Positions 24,686-36,547 of a stretch of DNA of 64,000 nt are shown here, piece by piece. Below the pieces are notes generated by a model. The model did no database searches and had not been told where the DNA came from. It saw only the letters and a list, made by a program, of their open reading frames with translations. The stretch comes from Nocardioides alkalitolerans (GTDB lineage: Bacteria; Actinomycetota; Actinomycetes; Propionibacteriales; Nocardioidaceae): the NCBI GenBank assembly GCA_038184435.1, contig CP116227.1, positions 3,067,501 to 3,131,500 on the forward strand. The letters run 5' to 3'. The stretch's first letter is position 1. Each line of letters starts with the position of its first letter. The position numbers were made by a program, and so were the translations under genes.

Positions 24686-26461
24686 TCAGCGCACGACGAT
24701 CCGGCCCGGCATGGTCAGCGCGCCGTACGCCGGCAGCCCGGCCTGCTCGACCAGCAGCCGGAGCACCCGGTCGACGACGCCCACGCCCTCGCCGGGCAGG
24801 AGCGCCGCGGCCGGGGTCTCGCTGTTCTCCGGCGGGTTGAACGCGGCGAGCGGGTTGGGCTTCGGCCAGGCGCGGACGTCGACGTCGGCCCGGCTCGTGC
24901 CGGCGATCGCCACCGCCCGGTCGACAGCGAGGCTGAGCCCGCCGAGGTGGTCGACCAGACCCCGCTCGGCGGCGTCGGCGCCGGTCCACACCCGACCGCG
25001 GGCGAGCGGCTCGAGCTCGTCGAGGGGCATGCCGCGATCGGCGGCGGCCTTGCTGGTGAAGTCGGCGTAGATGTCGTCGAGCCAGCCCTCGACGCGGGCC
25101 CACTCCTCCTCGTCGAAGGGGCGGTCGGAGGAGAACATGTCGCTGAACCGTCCGGCGCGGACGGTCTCGCGGTCCACGCCGATCCGGCCGAGCGTCTCGC
25201 GGAGCACCTGCTTGCCGCCGAGCACGCCGATGGAGCCGGTGAGGGTCGCGGCCCCGGCGACGATCTCGTCGCACGGCATGGCGATGAAGTAGCCGCCCGA
25301 GCCGGCGACCGCACCCATGGAGGCCACCACGGGCGTGCCGTCGGCCCGCACCTGCTGGACGGCGCGGCGTACCGCGTCGGAGGCCACGGCGGAGCCGCCC
25401 GGGCTGTCGATGCGGAGCACGACCGCGCGGACCGACGGGTCCGTGCCGGCGGTGCGCAGCGCCGAGGCGAGCGAGTCGGAGCCGATGCTGGGGCCGCCGA
25501 ACGGGTTCGGACCGCCGTTGCGGCCGAGGTGGATGGGCCCGTGCGCGCCGACGACGGCGACCACGCCCTTGCCCCGGGGGCTCGGGAGCTGGTCCTTGAG
25601 GCCCGCGAGGGGACCGCCGGGCTTGGCGTAGCGCTCGACGTACCGCAGCGTCGGCTCCCCGCCGACCGCCAGCTCGGACCGCAGCGCCGCGTAGACGTCC
25701 TCGCGGTAGCCGATCCGGTCCACGAGGCCGCGCGCCACCGCGTCGTCCGGCGACAACGGGCCGACCTCGAGGGCGGCGCGCACCGCGGCGGGCTCCAGGC
25801 CACGGCCGGAGGCCACGTCGGCGACGAGCGTGTCGGTGATCGAGTCGACGATGCGCGTCATCATCTTGCGGTGCGGCTCGGTCATGCTGCGCTCGAGGTA
25901 GGTGTTCGCGGCCGACTTGTACTCGTGCCGCTGCCCCAGCTGCGTCTCCACCCCGAGCTTGTCGAGCGTGCCGCGCAGGAAGGTCACCTCGGCGTGCGCG
26001 CCGACGAGCCCGACCTGGCCGGTGGGCTGCACCCAGACCTCCTCGAAGGCGCTGGCGAGGTGGTACGCCGCGTTGCCGCCCCCCATCTCGCCGTAGGTCT
26101 CCGACCAGGCGACGGCCCGCTTGCCCGCCGCGCGGAACGTGGCCACGGCCGCCCGGATCTCCGCCGTGGCGGTCAGGCCGAGCGAGCCGCCGACGTGGGC
26201 CACGACGCCCACGACGGCGTCGTCCTCCGCGGCCTTCTCCAGCGCGGTGACGACGCCGCGGAGCGTGGGGGTCTGCAGCGCCCGGAACGCCGCGAGGGGC
26301 GACGTGGGCGGCGCCTCGAGGAGACCGCGGGTGAGGTCGAGCTCGAGCAGCAGGCGCTCGGTCTCCCCCCGGTTCGCGACCCGCCCGGCGACGGTGCGCA
26401 CGGAGGCGACCACCGGGTCGAGGTAGGGACGGAGCTGGTCGGGAAAGCGTCGCGCGGCCAT
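24686..26461 (-). CDS. sppA: Signal peptide peptidase SppA, long form
   Basis: A 591-residue serine protease of the 67-kDa SppA type, with two ClpP-like repeats. The general-base lysine lies in the N half in HEYKSAANTYL (near residue 190) and the nucleophilic serine in the C half in GAVAGSGGYFIAM (near 400). No N-terminal membrane helix is evident, unlike the E. coli enzyme, so it may be cytoplasmic or peripheral. It degrades cleaved signal peptides or membrane-bound fragments. The gene lies only 22 bases after the kinase gene on the same strand, so it may be the last gene of the sugar operon by read-through. Confidence 0.93.
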   Translation of the reverse strand: MAARRFPDQLRPYLDPVVASVRTVAGRVANRGETERLLLELDLTRGLLEAPPTSPLAAFRALQTPTLRGVVTALEKAAEDDAVVGVVAHVGGSLGLTATAEIRAAVATFRAAGKRAVAWSETYGEMGGGNAAYHLASAFEEVWVQPTGQVGLVGAHAEVTFLRGTLDKLGVETQLGQRHEYKSAANTYLERSMTEPHRKMMTRIVDSITDTLVADVASGRGLEPAAVRAALEVGPLSPDDAVARGLVDRIGYREDVYAALRSELAVGGEPTLRYVERYAKPGGPLAGLKDQLPSPRGKGVVAVVGAHGPIHLGRNGGPNPFGGPSIGSDSLASALRTAGTDPSVRAVVLRIDSPGGSAVASDAVRRAVQQVRADGTPVVASMGAVAGSGGYFIAMPCDEIVAGAATLTGSIGVLGGKQVLRETLGRIGVDRETVRAGRFSDMFSSDRPFDEEEWARVEGWLDDIYADFTSKAAADRGMPLDELEPLARGRVWTGADAAERGLVDHLGGLSLAVDRAVAIAGTSRADVDVRAWPKPNPLAAFNPPENSETPAAALLPGEGVGVVDRVLRLLVEQAGLPAYGALTMPGRIVVR

Positions 26462-26483
26462 GGGACGACCCTACGGAACCGGT

Positions 26484-27191
26484 CTACGGGAGGGACACCA
26501 CCAGCTCGGCCCGGTCCCGGCCCGCGCCCACGAGCCGCGCGTTGGGCTCGTCGACCTCGTCGACCCAGGCGGCGGCGGCCGCGGGAGTCTTGCCGAACCG
26601 GACGTGCCGCGCGACGAGCCGCTCGCGGCGCAGGTGGTCGGGCACCTCGACGTACCAGGTCTCGTCGAGCAGCGCCCGCACCTCGCCCCAGCCCTGCGCG
26701 AGGTGGTCCGGGTCGCCGTCGGCGCCGAGCAGCAGGTAGTTGCCCTCGGTGAGCACGAGCCGGGCCTCCGGCGGTACGGCGAGGGCCGCCGCGATCGGCT
26801 GCTCCAGCTCGCGCTCGAAGCCGGGCACGAAGACGGTGTGGTCCTGCTCGGTGCGCGCGCGGCGCAGGAACGCGGCGTACCCGCGCGCGTCGAACGTGTC
26901 GGGCGCGCCCTTGCGGTCGCGCCGGCCGAGGCGGTCGAGCTGGGCGTCGGCGAGGTGGAAGCCGTCCATGGGCAGGTGCGCGACCCAGTCGGCGTCGGCC
27001 CCCGCGGGCGGTGCCGCGGCCAGGGCCGCGAGGAGCGCGTCGACGAGCGTCGACTTCCCCGCGCCCGGTGCCCCGACGACGCCGATCACCGCCCGCTCGC
27101 CCGCGAGCTCGGCCTGCCGGAGCAGGTCGTGCGCGCGGGCGACCAGGCCGGCGAGGTCGACGGTGGCGGTCTCGGTGGAGGACACGGTCAC
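26484..27191 (-). CDS. P-loop sugar/nucleoside kinase-like protein (FrcK-like)
   Basis: The 235-residue protein belongs to the uridine-kinase-like P-loop family. It has Walker A GAPGAGKS at about residue 40, a substrate segment HLPMDGFHLADAQLDRLG and a LTEGNYLLL strand. In rhizobia a gene of this family (frcK) follows the fructose ABC transporter frcBCA. The same order here, after an ABC transporter and a ketose epimerase, suggests it phosphorylates the imported sugar. I place the start at GTG 27191, which overlaps the epimerase stop (GTGA); an in-frame start at 27260 would intrude into that gene. The substrate is inferred. Confidence 0.8.
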   Translation of the reverse strand: MTVSSTETATVDLAGLVARAHDLLRQAELAGERAVIGVVGAPGAGKSTLVDALLAALAAAPPAGADADWVAHLPMDGFHLADAQLDRLGRRDRKGAPDTFDARGYAAFLRRARTEQDHTVFVPGFERELEQPIAAALAVPPEARLVLTEGNYLLLGADGDPDHLAQGWGEVRALLDETWYVEVPDHLRRERLVARHVRFGKTPAAAAAWVDEVDEPNARLVGAGRDRAELVVSLP

Positions 27192-28048
27192 GCGTGCTTG
27201 GCGAGCTGCGCCGCCATGTACTCGCGGGCGTGCGTCGCGAGGTCCATGCCGTCGTCCCACAGGTTGCGCCAGACGGCGAGGTCGTTCGACAGCGTCGGGG
27301 AGACCACCGCGGAGGAGAACGACTCGAACGTGATCGGGCCGGTGTAGCCGATCTCCGCCAGCGCCGCGAAGAACCCGTCGAAGTCGATGTGGCCCTGGCC
27401 GAGGTAGCCGCGGTGGTTCTCGCCGATGTGCACGTAGCCGAGACGGTCGCCGACGAGCCGCACGGGGGCGTCGAGCGAGTCCTCCTCGATGTTCATGTGG
27501 TAGGTGTCGAGGTGGATCGTCACGTTGTCGGCGCCGATGTCGTCGGCCAGCCGCAGCGCGTCCGCGGCCGTGTTGATCACGTTGGTCTCGTAGCGGTTGC
27601 AGATCTCGAGACCGAGCGTCATGTCGAGGCCGGCGGCCTCGGCGGCGAGGTCCCGCAGCACCCGCACGACGTTGGCGCGGCCCGCGGTGCTCAGCGGGGC
27701 GGAGTACTTGCCCAGCGCCGAGTAGAGCGCGCCCGTGAAGTGGGTGCCGCCCAGCGCGTGGGTGATCTGCAGCGAGTCCTGGAGCAGCTTCTCGCCGCGG
27801 GCGACGACGGCGGTGTCCGCGCTGGAGACGTCGGCGTCGAAGGCCAGGCCGCGCGAGCAGGCGATGCCGAGGCCCTCGGCCTCGAGCACCGCGCGGGCGG
27901 CGGCCGCGTCGAGGTTGACGGCGTCGTGGAGCGAGAGCTCGAGCAGGTCGTAGCCCGCTGCCTTGGTCTGGCGCACCGCCGTCTCCACGTCGGCCGGCGT
28001 GGTGCCGCCGACCCAGACGAGGGCGTGGACACCGAGGGGGTTGGTCAT
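27188..28048 (-). CDS. Ketose 3-epimerase (D-tagatose/D-psicose 3-epimerase family)
   Basis: The 286-residue TIM-barrel protein carries the ketose 3-epimerase metal ligands at Glu148, Asp181, His207 and Glu242, in LGLEICNRYE, HLDTYHMNIEE, YVHIGENHRGYLG and ITFESFS. These sit at a constant offset of two from Glu150, Asp183, His209 and Glu244 of the Agrobacterium psicose epimerase. Glu154 and Arg213 likewise match its Glu156 and Arg215. It should interconvert C3 epimers of free ketoses such as psicose and fructose or tagatose and sorbose. ATG 28048 is preceded by GAAAGG. Which ketose is natural cannot be read from sequence. Confidence 0.82.
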   Translation of the reverse strand: MTNPLGVHALVWVGGTTPADVETAVRQTKAAGYDLLELSLHDAVNLDAAAARAVLEAEGLGIACSRGLAFDADVSSADTAVVARGEKLLQDSLQITHALGGTHFTGALYSALGKYSAPLSTAGRANVVRVLRDLAAEAAGLDMTLGLEICNRYETNVINTAADALRLADDIGADNVTIHLDTYHMNIEEDSLDAPVRLVGDRLGYVHIGENHRGYLGQGHIDFDGFFAALAEIGYTGPITFESFSSAVVSPTLSNDLAVWRNLWDDGMDLATHAREYMAAQLAKHA

Positions 28049-28078
28049 CGAGAGGGGCCTTTCGTGGGGAAGGGGAGG

Positions 28079-28855
28079 TCAGCCGGGGATGGCGCCGGTG
28101 ATGAGGCCGACGATCTCCTGGCCGGTGGTCGCGTCGGTGCGGCGACCGGCGACGCAGCGGCCGGCGCGCATGACCCAGACCTGCTGGCTCAGGCGCATGA
28201 CCTGGTCGAAGTTGTGGCTGATGAGGAGCACGGCGTGGCCCTCGTCGCGGAGCTTGAGGATGAGCTGCTCGACGCGGGCGGTCTCCTGCACGCCGAGGGC
28301 GGCGGTCGGCTCGTCCATGATCACGAGCCGCGAGGAGAAGCCGGCGGCGCGGCAGATCGAGACCGCCTGGCGCTGGCCGCCGGAGAGGCGGCGGACCCGG
28401 GCGGTGACCTCGGGGACGTTCACGGCGAGCTCCGAGACCATCTTCTGCGCCTCGGTGCGCATCCGCTTCCGGTCGAGCATCCCGAAGCGGGTGAGCTCGC
28501 GGTTGAGGAAGAGGTTCTGCCAGACGGTGAGGTCCTCGACGAGCGCCAGGTTCTGGTGCACCGTCTCGATGCCGGCCGCCCGGGCCGCCTCGGGCGTGCC
28601 GAAGGAGACCGGCTCGCCGTCGAGCAGGATCTCGCCCGCCTGCGGCTTGTGCACGCCGGAGAAGCAGCGCACCAGCGTCGACTTGCCGGCGCCGTTGTCG
28701 CCGACGAGCGCGGTGATCTCGCCCGCCGCGACCGTCACGTCGACGTCGCGGAGCGCGCGCACGCTGCCGAACGACAGCGAGACGTTGCGGGCCTCGAGGA
28801 TGGGGCGGGTGGCGGTGGCGGTCCCGCTGGCGGGGTCCTTCTCGAGCGACGTCAC
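28079..28855 (-). CDS. Sugar ABC transporter ATP-binding protein (FrcA-like)
   Basis: A single-domain 258-residue ATPase with Walker A GDNGAGKST near residue 52, Q-loop in TVHQNLALVEDLT, signature LSGGQRQAV and Walker B LVIMDEPTA. Carbohydrate (CUT2) transporters usually use a tandem ATPase of about 500 residues; the single-domain form is the FrcA type. It powers uptake through the permease encoded just upstream, whose stop overlaps this GTG start (GTGA). I therefore place the start at 28855. Confidence 0.9.
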   Translation of the reverse strand: MTSLEKDPASGTATATRPILEARNVSLSFGSVRALRDVDVTVAAGEITALVGDNGAGKSTLVRCFSGVHKPQAGEILLDGEPVSFGTPEAARAAGIETVHQNLALVEDLTVWQNLFLNRELTRFGMLDRKRMRTEAQKMVSELAVNVPEVTARVRRLSGGQRQAVSICRAAGFSSRLVIMDEPTAALGVQETARVEQLILKLRDEGHAVLLISHNFDQVMRLSQQVWVMRAGRCVAGRRTDATTGQEIVGLITGAIPG

Positions 28856-29889
28856 TTCTGGAACCTCATCAGGAAGGCCGCCGCGACGACGACGACACCG
28901 ACGGACAGGGGCTGGTAGTACTGCGAGACGCCCAGCGTCGTGAGGCCGTTGAGCAGCACCGTGAGGAGCAGCGCTCCGAAGACCGGGCCGAGGATGCTGG
29001 CGCGGCCACCGAAGAGGCTGACCCCGCCGAGCACCACCGCGGCGACCGAGTTGAGCAGGTACGACGTGTTCGCGGCCGGCGGCGTGGACCCGAGGCGGGC
29101 CACGATGATGATGGCCGCGATGCCGGCGAGGAGACCCGCGATCGTGTAGACCGCGATCTTGACCCGCGCCGTGGAGATGCCGGTCGCCGTGGCCGCCTCG
29201 GGCGAGCCGCCCGTCGCGAGCACGTGGGTGCCGAACCGCGTGTGGTAGAGCACGACGTGGGCGAGGACGGCCACGACCGCGGCGATGACGACGATCCAGC
29301 TGACCATCTCCACCGGACCGTCGAGGGAGATGTCGAAGAAGAAGCCCTCGGTCACCGTGACGGGCTGGCCGTCGGAGAGCACGAGCGCCAGGCCCGACGC
29401 GGCCGAGAGCATGCCGAGGGTGACGACGAAGTCGGTGATCTTCGCCTTCGCCACCAGCAGGCCGTTGACCAGGCCGGCGAGGAGCGAGGCGAGCACGGCG
29501 CCGACGAAGCAGACCCACAGGGGCTGGTCCGCGACGTACAGCTGCCCGAGGACCACGATGCCCAGCGTCGTCACGGAGGCGATCGACAGGTCGATGCCCG
29601 CCGTGGCGACGACGAAGGTCTGCGCGACGGCCAGGATCACCAGCGCCGCGGAGGCCGAGAGCATGCCGGTGACGTTGCCGGAGCTCAGGAAGGACGGGTC
29701 GAGGACCGTGAAGACGACGACCAGGGCGACGAGGCCGACGAGCGCGGCCCAGTCGGCCCAGAAGCCGACGTCGGTCAGGCGGGCGACGACCGGGTTGCGG
29801 CCTCGTCCGGGCGCGTCGCCGGGCTCGGGGGTCGAGCCCTTCGACAACGCGGTGGTACCGGCCGGCGTACCGGTGGCGGCGGTGGACAT
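28852..29889 (-). CDS. Sugar ABC transporter permease (FrcC/RbsC-like)
   Basis: A 345-residue integral membrane protein with a Pro/Gly-rich 40-residue cytoplasmic leader, then about ten helices. The BPD_transp_2 motif ATAGIDLSIASVTTLG follows the fourth helix and GGASILGPVFGALLL-like segments (here GGRASILGPVFGALL) lie near the C-terminus. It forms the channel of the importer with the ATPase. ATG 29889 lies 56 bases after the binding-protein stop. Ribose, fructose and related sugars are typical substrates of this class. Confidence 0.9.
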   Translation of the reverse strand: MSTAATGTPAGTTALSKGSTPEPGDAPGRGRNPVVARLTDVGFWADWAALVGLVALVVVFTVLDPSFLSSGNVTGMLSASAALVILAVAQTFVVATAGIDLSIASVTTLGIVVLGQLYVADQPLWVCFVGAVLASLLAGLVNGLLVAKAKITDFVVTLGMLSAASGLALVLSDGQPVTVTEGFFFDISLDGPVEMVSWIVVIAAVVAVLAHVVLYHTRFGTHVLATGGSPEAATATGISTARVKIAVYTIAGLLAGIAAIIIVARLGSTPPAANTSYLLNSVAAVVLGGVSLFGGRASILGPVFGALLLTVLLNGLTTLGVSQYYQPLSVGVVVVAAAFLMRFQK

Positions 29890-29945
29890 CGTGGCTCCTC
29901 GGGGTGCTGTCGTGCGGGGGTGGGGCGGGCCGTCAGCCGGACGGG

Positions 29946-30968
29946 TCAGTTGAGGAGGTCGGCGAACGGGTCCTCGTAGTCCTCGAACGGCGCCGGGGCC
30001 GCCTCGAGCGCCTGGTCGACGTTATCGGCGGTGACGAGCGCGATGGGCGCCGTCACGTTCTCGGGCAGGTCCTGGCCGTCCATGGCGGCGCGGCAGGCGT
30101 TCACGCCCATCTCGCCGATGGCGTAGGGGTACTGCGCCACGACCGCCGAGATGCCGCCGTCCTTGACGCCGTTGAGGCCGTCCTCGACGCCGTCGACGCT
30201 GATGATCTCGACCTCGCCGGTGCGGCCGACGTCGGAGACGGCGCGGGCGACGCCGAGGGCCATGTCGTCGTTGGCGACGAAGAAGCCGGCCAGGTCCTCG
30301 TTGGCGCGGAGCAGGGTGGTGGCCTGGGTGAGGGCCTCGTCGCGCGACCAGTTGGCGGAGACCGTCTGCACGATCTCGACGCCGTCGCCGACGGCCTCCG
30401 TGAAGCCGTCGAGGCGGGCGTTGCTCGTGACGTCGCCGGCGATGCCGCCGACGAGCGCGACCTTGCCGCCGTCGGGGAGCAGCGTCAGCATGTGCTCGCC
30501 GCCCAGGCGGCCGGCCTCGGTGTTGTCGGTGCCGATGTACGTCGCGGGGGTGGCGTCCGCCTCCGCCGCGGCGTCCGCGTCGACCGGGCTGTCGATGTTG
30601 ACGATCGGCACGTCCTTGGCTGCCAGCTGGGCGAGGCCCTGCACGAGGTTGGTGCCGTCGATCGGGTTGACGATCACGCAGCCCGGGTCCTTGCCCGCCA
30701 CGACGTTGAGCTTGTCGAGCTGGCCGGTGGTGTCGGTGATGTCGGCGGCCGCCTGCACGTCGACGGAGAAGCCACCCTCCTCGGCGCCCGCGTCGATGCC
30801 CGCCTCCATCTGCTGGAAGAACGGGTTGTCGAGACCCTTGATGACGGCGGCGACGTCGCCGTCGCTGCCACCCGAGGAGGACGAGTCGTCGCTGCACGCG
30901 GAGGCGACGAGGCAGAGGCTGGCCGCGACCGCGGCGGCAGCCAGGCGGCGAGAGGGGACACGACGCAT
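29946..30968 (-). CDS. Sugar ABC transporter substrate-binding lipoprotein (FrcB-like)
   Basis: A 340-residue lipoprotein with signal peptide and lipobox LVASAC (Cys near residue 26), followed by a Ser-rich linker and a periplasmic-binding-protein type 1 domain. Ligand-site features include DNPFFQQMEAG near the N-terminus and VIVNPIDGTNL in the first lobe. ATG 30968 was chosen because it gives a proper signal peptide and has AGGA upstream; the frame also opens at 31013. It captures the sugar outside the membrane and delivers it to the permease. It is the first gene of the leftward operon, divergent from the ROK regulator. Confidence 0.92.
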   Translation of the reverse strand: MRRVPSRRLAAAAVAASLCLVASACSDDSSSSGGSDGDVAAVIKGLDNPFFQQMEAGIDAGAEEGGFSVDVQAAADITDTTGQLDKLNVVAGKDPGCVIVNPIDGTNLVQGLAQLAAKDVPIVNIDSPVDADAAAEADATPATYIGTDNTEAGRLGGEHMLTLLPDGGKVALVGGIAGDVTSNARLDGFTEAVGDGVEIVQTVSANWSRDEALTQATTLLRANEDLAGFFVANDDMALGVARAVSDVGRTGEVEIISVDGVEDGLNGVKDGGISAVVAQYPYAIGEMGVNACRAAMDGQDLPENVTAPIALVTADNVDQALEAAPAPFEDYEDPFADLLN

Positions 30969-31058
30969 TCGGGTAGTCCTTCGATCGGTGCTCCGGCAGC
31001 CCTGCCGGGGCAAAACCTGTGACCGCCGTCATGCGGTCGTGGAGCATCGAACCGCGAA

Positions 31059-31080
31059 TAATGACTTCTGTCAATCATTA
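31059..31080. promoter_or_regulatory. Candidate ROK-repressor operator, TAATGA-N10-TCATTA
   Basis: A perfect 6-bp dyad lies in an unusually AT-rich patch between the divergent sugar operon and its ROK regulator. A TTGACA hexamer on the minus strand (31069-31074) sits inside it and could be the -35 of the sugar operon, so binding would block RNA polymerase. AT-rich palindromes are typical of ROK repressors such as NagC. Confidence 0.55.
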
Positions 31081-31126
31081 ATCGGGGTCTTTCCGTTTGC
31101 CGTCATCGTTTAATAGGGTGCAGGGC

Positions 31127-32374
31127 ATGTCGACCACGCCTGCCGGGCTCCCGGGTGCGCCGCTGGACGGTGCTCCGGTCCCCACCGCCGGCATCGTCGG
31201 CCCCGGCGAGCTCCTCGCCCTCTTCCGCGCCCGCCCCGCCCTGACCCGTGCGGAGGTCATGACGCTCACGGGCCTGTCCCGCTCCACGGTCAACCAGCGC
31301 ATCGACCTCCTGCAGGACGCCGGGCTCCTCGTGGCCCGCGAGCCCGACGTCGTGCCGGGCCGCGGCCGCGGCCGCCCGTCGGCCTCCTTCGCCTTCAACG
31401 AGGAGCAGGGCGTGCTGCTCGTCTGCGACATCGGCGCCACCGCGCTGCGGGCCGCCATCTGCGACCTCAGCGGGCGGGTGCTGCGCGACCTGCCGCTCAC
31501 CAGCGACGTGACCGAGGGCCCCGAGGCGGTGCTGTCCCGCGTCGACCCCCTCTTCGCCGAGCTGCTGCGCGGCGCCGGACGCGGCCCCGAGGACGTGCGC
31601 GGCATCGCGCTGTCCGTGCCCGGCCCCGTCGACCACGAGCAGGCCACCGTCGTGAGCCCGCCGATCATGACCGGCTGGGACCGCTACGACATCCGCGGCC
31701 GGTTCGCCCGGACCTACGCGTGCCCCCTGCTGCTCGAGAAGGACGCCACGGCGATGGCCTGGGGCGAGTACCGCACCCACTACCCCGACGCCGACACCCT
31801 CCTCATGCTCAAGCTCGGCACGGGCGTGGGCGCCGGCATCATCGCCGGCGGCCGCATCCACCGCGGCGCCGACGGCGCCGCGGGCGACATCGGGCACACC
31901 CAGACCGCCGGAGCCGAGGACGACGCGGGGCCGCTCTGCCGGTGCGGCAACCACGGCTGCGTCGAGGCCCGCGCGGGCGGGTGGGCCATGCTGCGCGACC
32001 TCGCGGCCGCCGGCCGCGACCTCAGCACCGTCGACGAGGTCGTCGAGCGGATCCGCACGGCCGACCCCGTGGCCGTCGGCCTCGCGCGCGCCGCCGGCCG
32101 CGTCCTCGGTACGGCGCTGGCCGAGACCGTCAACATCCTCAACCCCCGCGTGGTGGTCGTCGGGGGCCAGCTGGCCGAGGCCGAGGAGCAGATCTTCGCG
32201 GGGCTCCGCGAGATGGTCTACTCCCGCTCGCTGCCCCTGGCGACGCGGCGGCTCGAGCTCCACCGGAGCCGCCTCGACGTGCGGGCCGGCTCCGTCGGCC
32301 TGGCGCTCCTGCTGGCCGACCACATCTTCGCGCCCGCGACCGTCGACGCCGCACTGGCCGATCCCGCCTCGTGA
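31127..32374 (+). CDS. ROK family transcriptional regulator
   Basis: The 415-residue protein joins an N-terminal winged helix (about 25-85, with RAEVMTLTGLSRSTVNQRID) to a sugar-kinase-like ROK domain (about 100-400). The latter has a DIGATALRAAICD phosphate loop, the ROK signature region near KLGTGVGAGIIAGG, and a zinc motif CRCGNHGCVEA. Such repressors respond to sugars or sugar phosphates. Divergent from the ABC operon, it is the probable local repressor. I use ATG 31127, which follows CAGGG; an earlier in-frame start at 31097 has none. Whether the kinase site is catalytically active is unclear. Confidence 0.9.
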   Translation: MSTTPAGLPGAPLDGAPVPTAGIVGPGELLALFRARPALTRAEVMTLTGLSRSTVNQRIDLLQDAGLLVAREPDVVPGRGRGRPSASFAFNEEQGVLLVCDIGATALRAAICDLSGRVLRDLPLTSDVTEGPEAVLSRVDPLFAELLRGAGRGPEDVRGIALSVPGPVDHEQATVVSPPIMTGWDRYDIRGRFARTYACPLLLEKDATAMAWGEYRTHYPDADTLLMLKLGTGVGAGIIAGGRIHRGADGAAGDIGHTQTAGAEDDAGPLCRCGNHGCVEARAGGWAMLRDLAAAGRDLSTVDEVVERIRTADPVAVGLARAAGRVLGTALAETVNILNPRVVVVGGQLAEAEEQIFAGLREMVYSRSLPLATRRLELHRSRLDVRAGSVGLALLLADHIFAPATVDAALADPAS

Positions 32375-32440
32375 CCGGCCGGCTCGGGGACGGCGCCGCG
32401 GCGTACCCCCGGGGTGGTCTGGGCTAGGCTCCCGTCGTTG

Positions 32441-32458
32441 GTTACCCGCCAGTAGGAC
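32441..32458. promoter_or_regulatory. Near-palindrome GTTACCCGCCAGTAGGAC upstream of etfD
   Basis: It shares GTTAC..GCCAGTAG with the site at 49887 upstream of the FadE5-like gene (13 of 16 bases) and is close to the palindrome TTACTNNNNAGTAA. The site lies 114-131 bases before the etfD start. A TetR-type fatty-acid regulator is a reasonable guess. Confidence 0.5.
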
Positions 32459-32462
32459 AAGT

Positions 32463-32482
32463 GTCACACGGACTGGTGTGAC
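32463..32482. promoter_or_regulatory. Perfect 7-bp dyad GTCACAC-N6-GTGTGAC upstream of etfD
   Basis: This perfect inverted repeat sits 5 bases after the GTTAC/AGTAG site and 90 bases before the etfD start. It may be a second operator (the GTGTGAC half resembles CRP/FNR-family sites) or a transcript hairpin. Confidence 0.45.
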
Positions 32483-32571
32483 GCAGCGAACGTCCCGACA
32501 CTAAGGTCGGACGACGCGCGCGTTCCGAGTGGCCGGGACGCGCGCACGTAGGGACGAGGAGCTCTTCGCTG

Positions 32572-36261
<3,690 letters not shown>

Positions 36262-36279
36262 CCGGAGCCGCGACGTACG

Positions 36280-36313
36280 AACGGGGCGGGACCCACGCGG
36301 GTCCCGCCCCGTT
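36280..36313 (+). terminator. Strong hairpin terminator after etfD
   Basis: A perfect 15-bp stem (36280-36294 with 36299-36313) has the loop ACGC, 18 bases after the etfD stop, followed by a T-rich GTCGTTT. Confidence 0.88.
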
Positions 36314-36381
36314 CGTCGTTTCCCGGCCCTCCCGCCCCTATCCGGGAGGTCATGCGGAGCGGCGGCCCCGACGACCGACAC

Positions 36382-36425
36382 GCATGACGTCCGCAGGGGG
36401 ACCTGCACCCGGGCGGACGTCATGC
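36382..36425. repeat. 13-bp perfect inverted repeat with GTCATGC repeats
   Basis: GCATGACGTCCGC (36382-36394) is inverted at 36413-36425 with an 18-base spacer. GTCATGC followed by AGCGG and CCCCG also recurs directly at about 36350 and 36419. It lies between the etfD terminator and the second copy of the dispersed repeat. No gene is present in 36262-36547. Confidence 0.65.
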
Positions 36426-36442
36426 AAAGCGGCCCCGCCCCT

Positions 36443-36513
36443 ACTTGTGCGGTGCTAGTGCGTCCTGTGCGGTGGTCGACCGCGTGTGAAGTAGCTCGGA
36501 CACCGCGTTACAC
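36443..36513. repeat. Dispersed intergenic repeat, copy 2 (71 bp)
   Basis: It aligns without gaps to the reverse complement of 17112-17182 at 61 of 71 bases. Its right-hand 20 bases also match 17204-17223 exactly. It lacks the second terminal repeat of copy 1, so it is a truncated or half element. Confidence 0.75.
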
Positions 36514-36547
36514 GGGGGAAGGCCAGCCAGCCAGGCAGAGCCGACCC

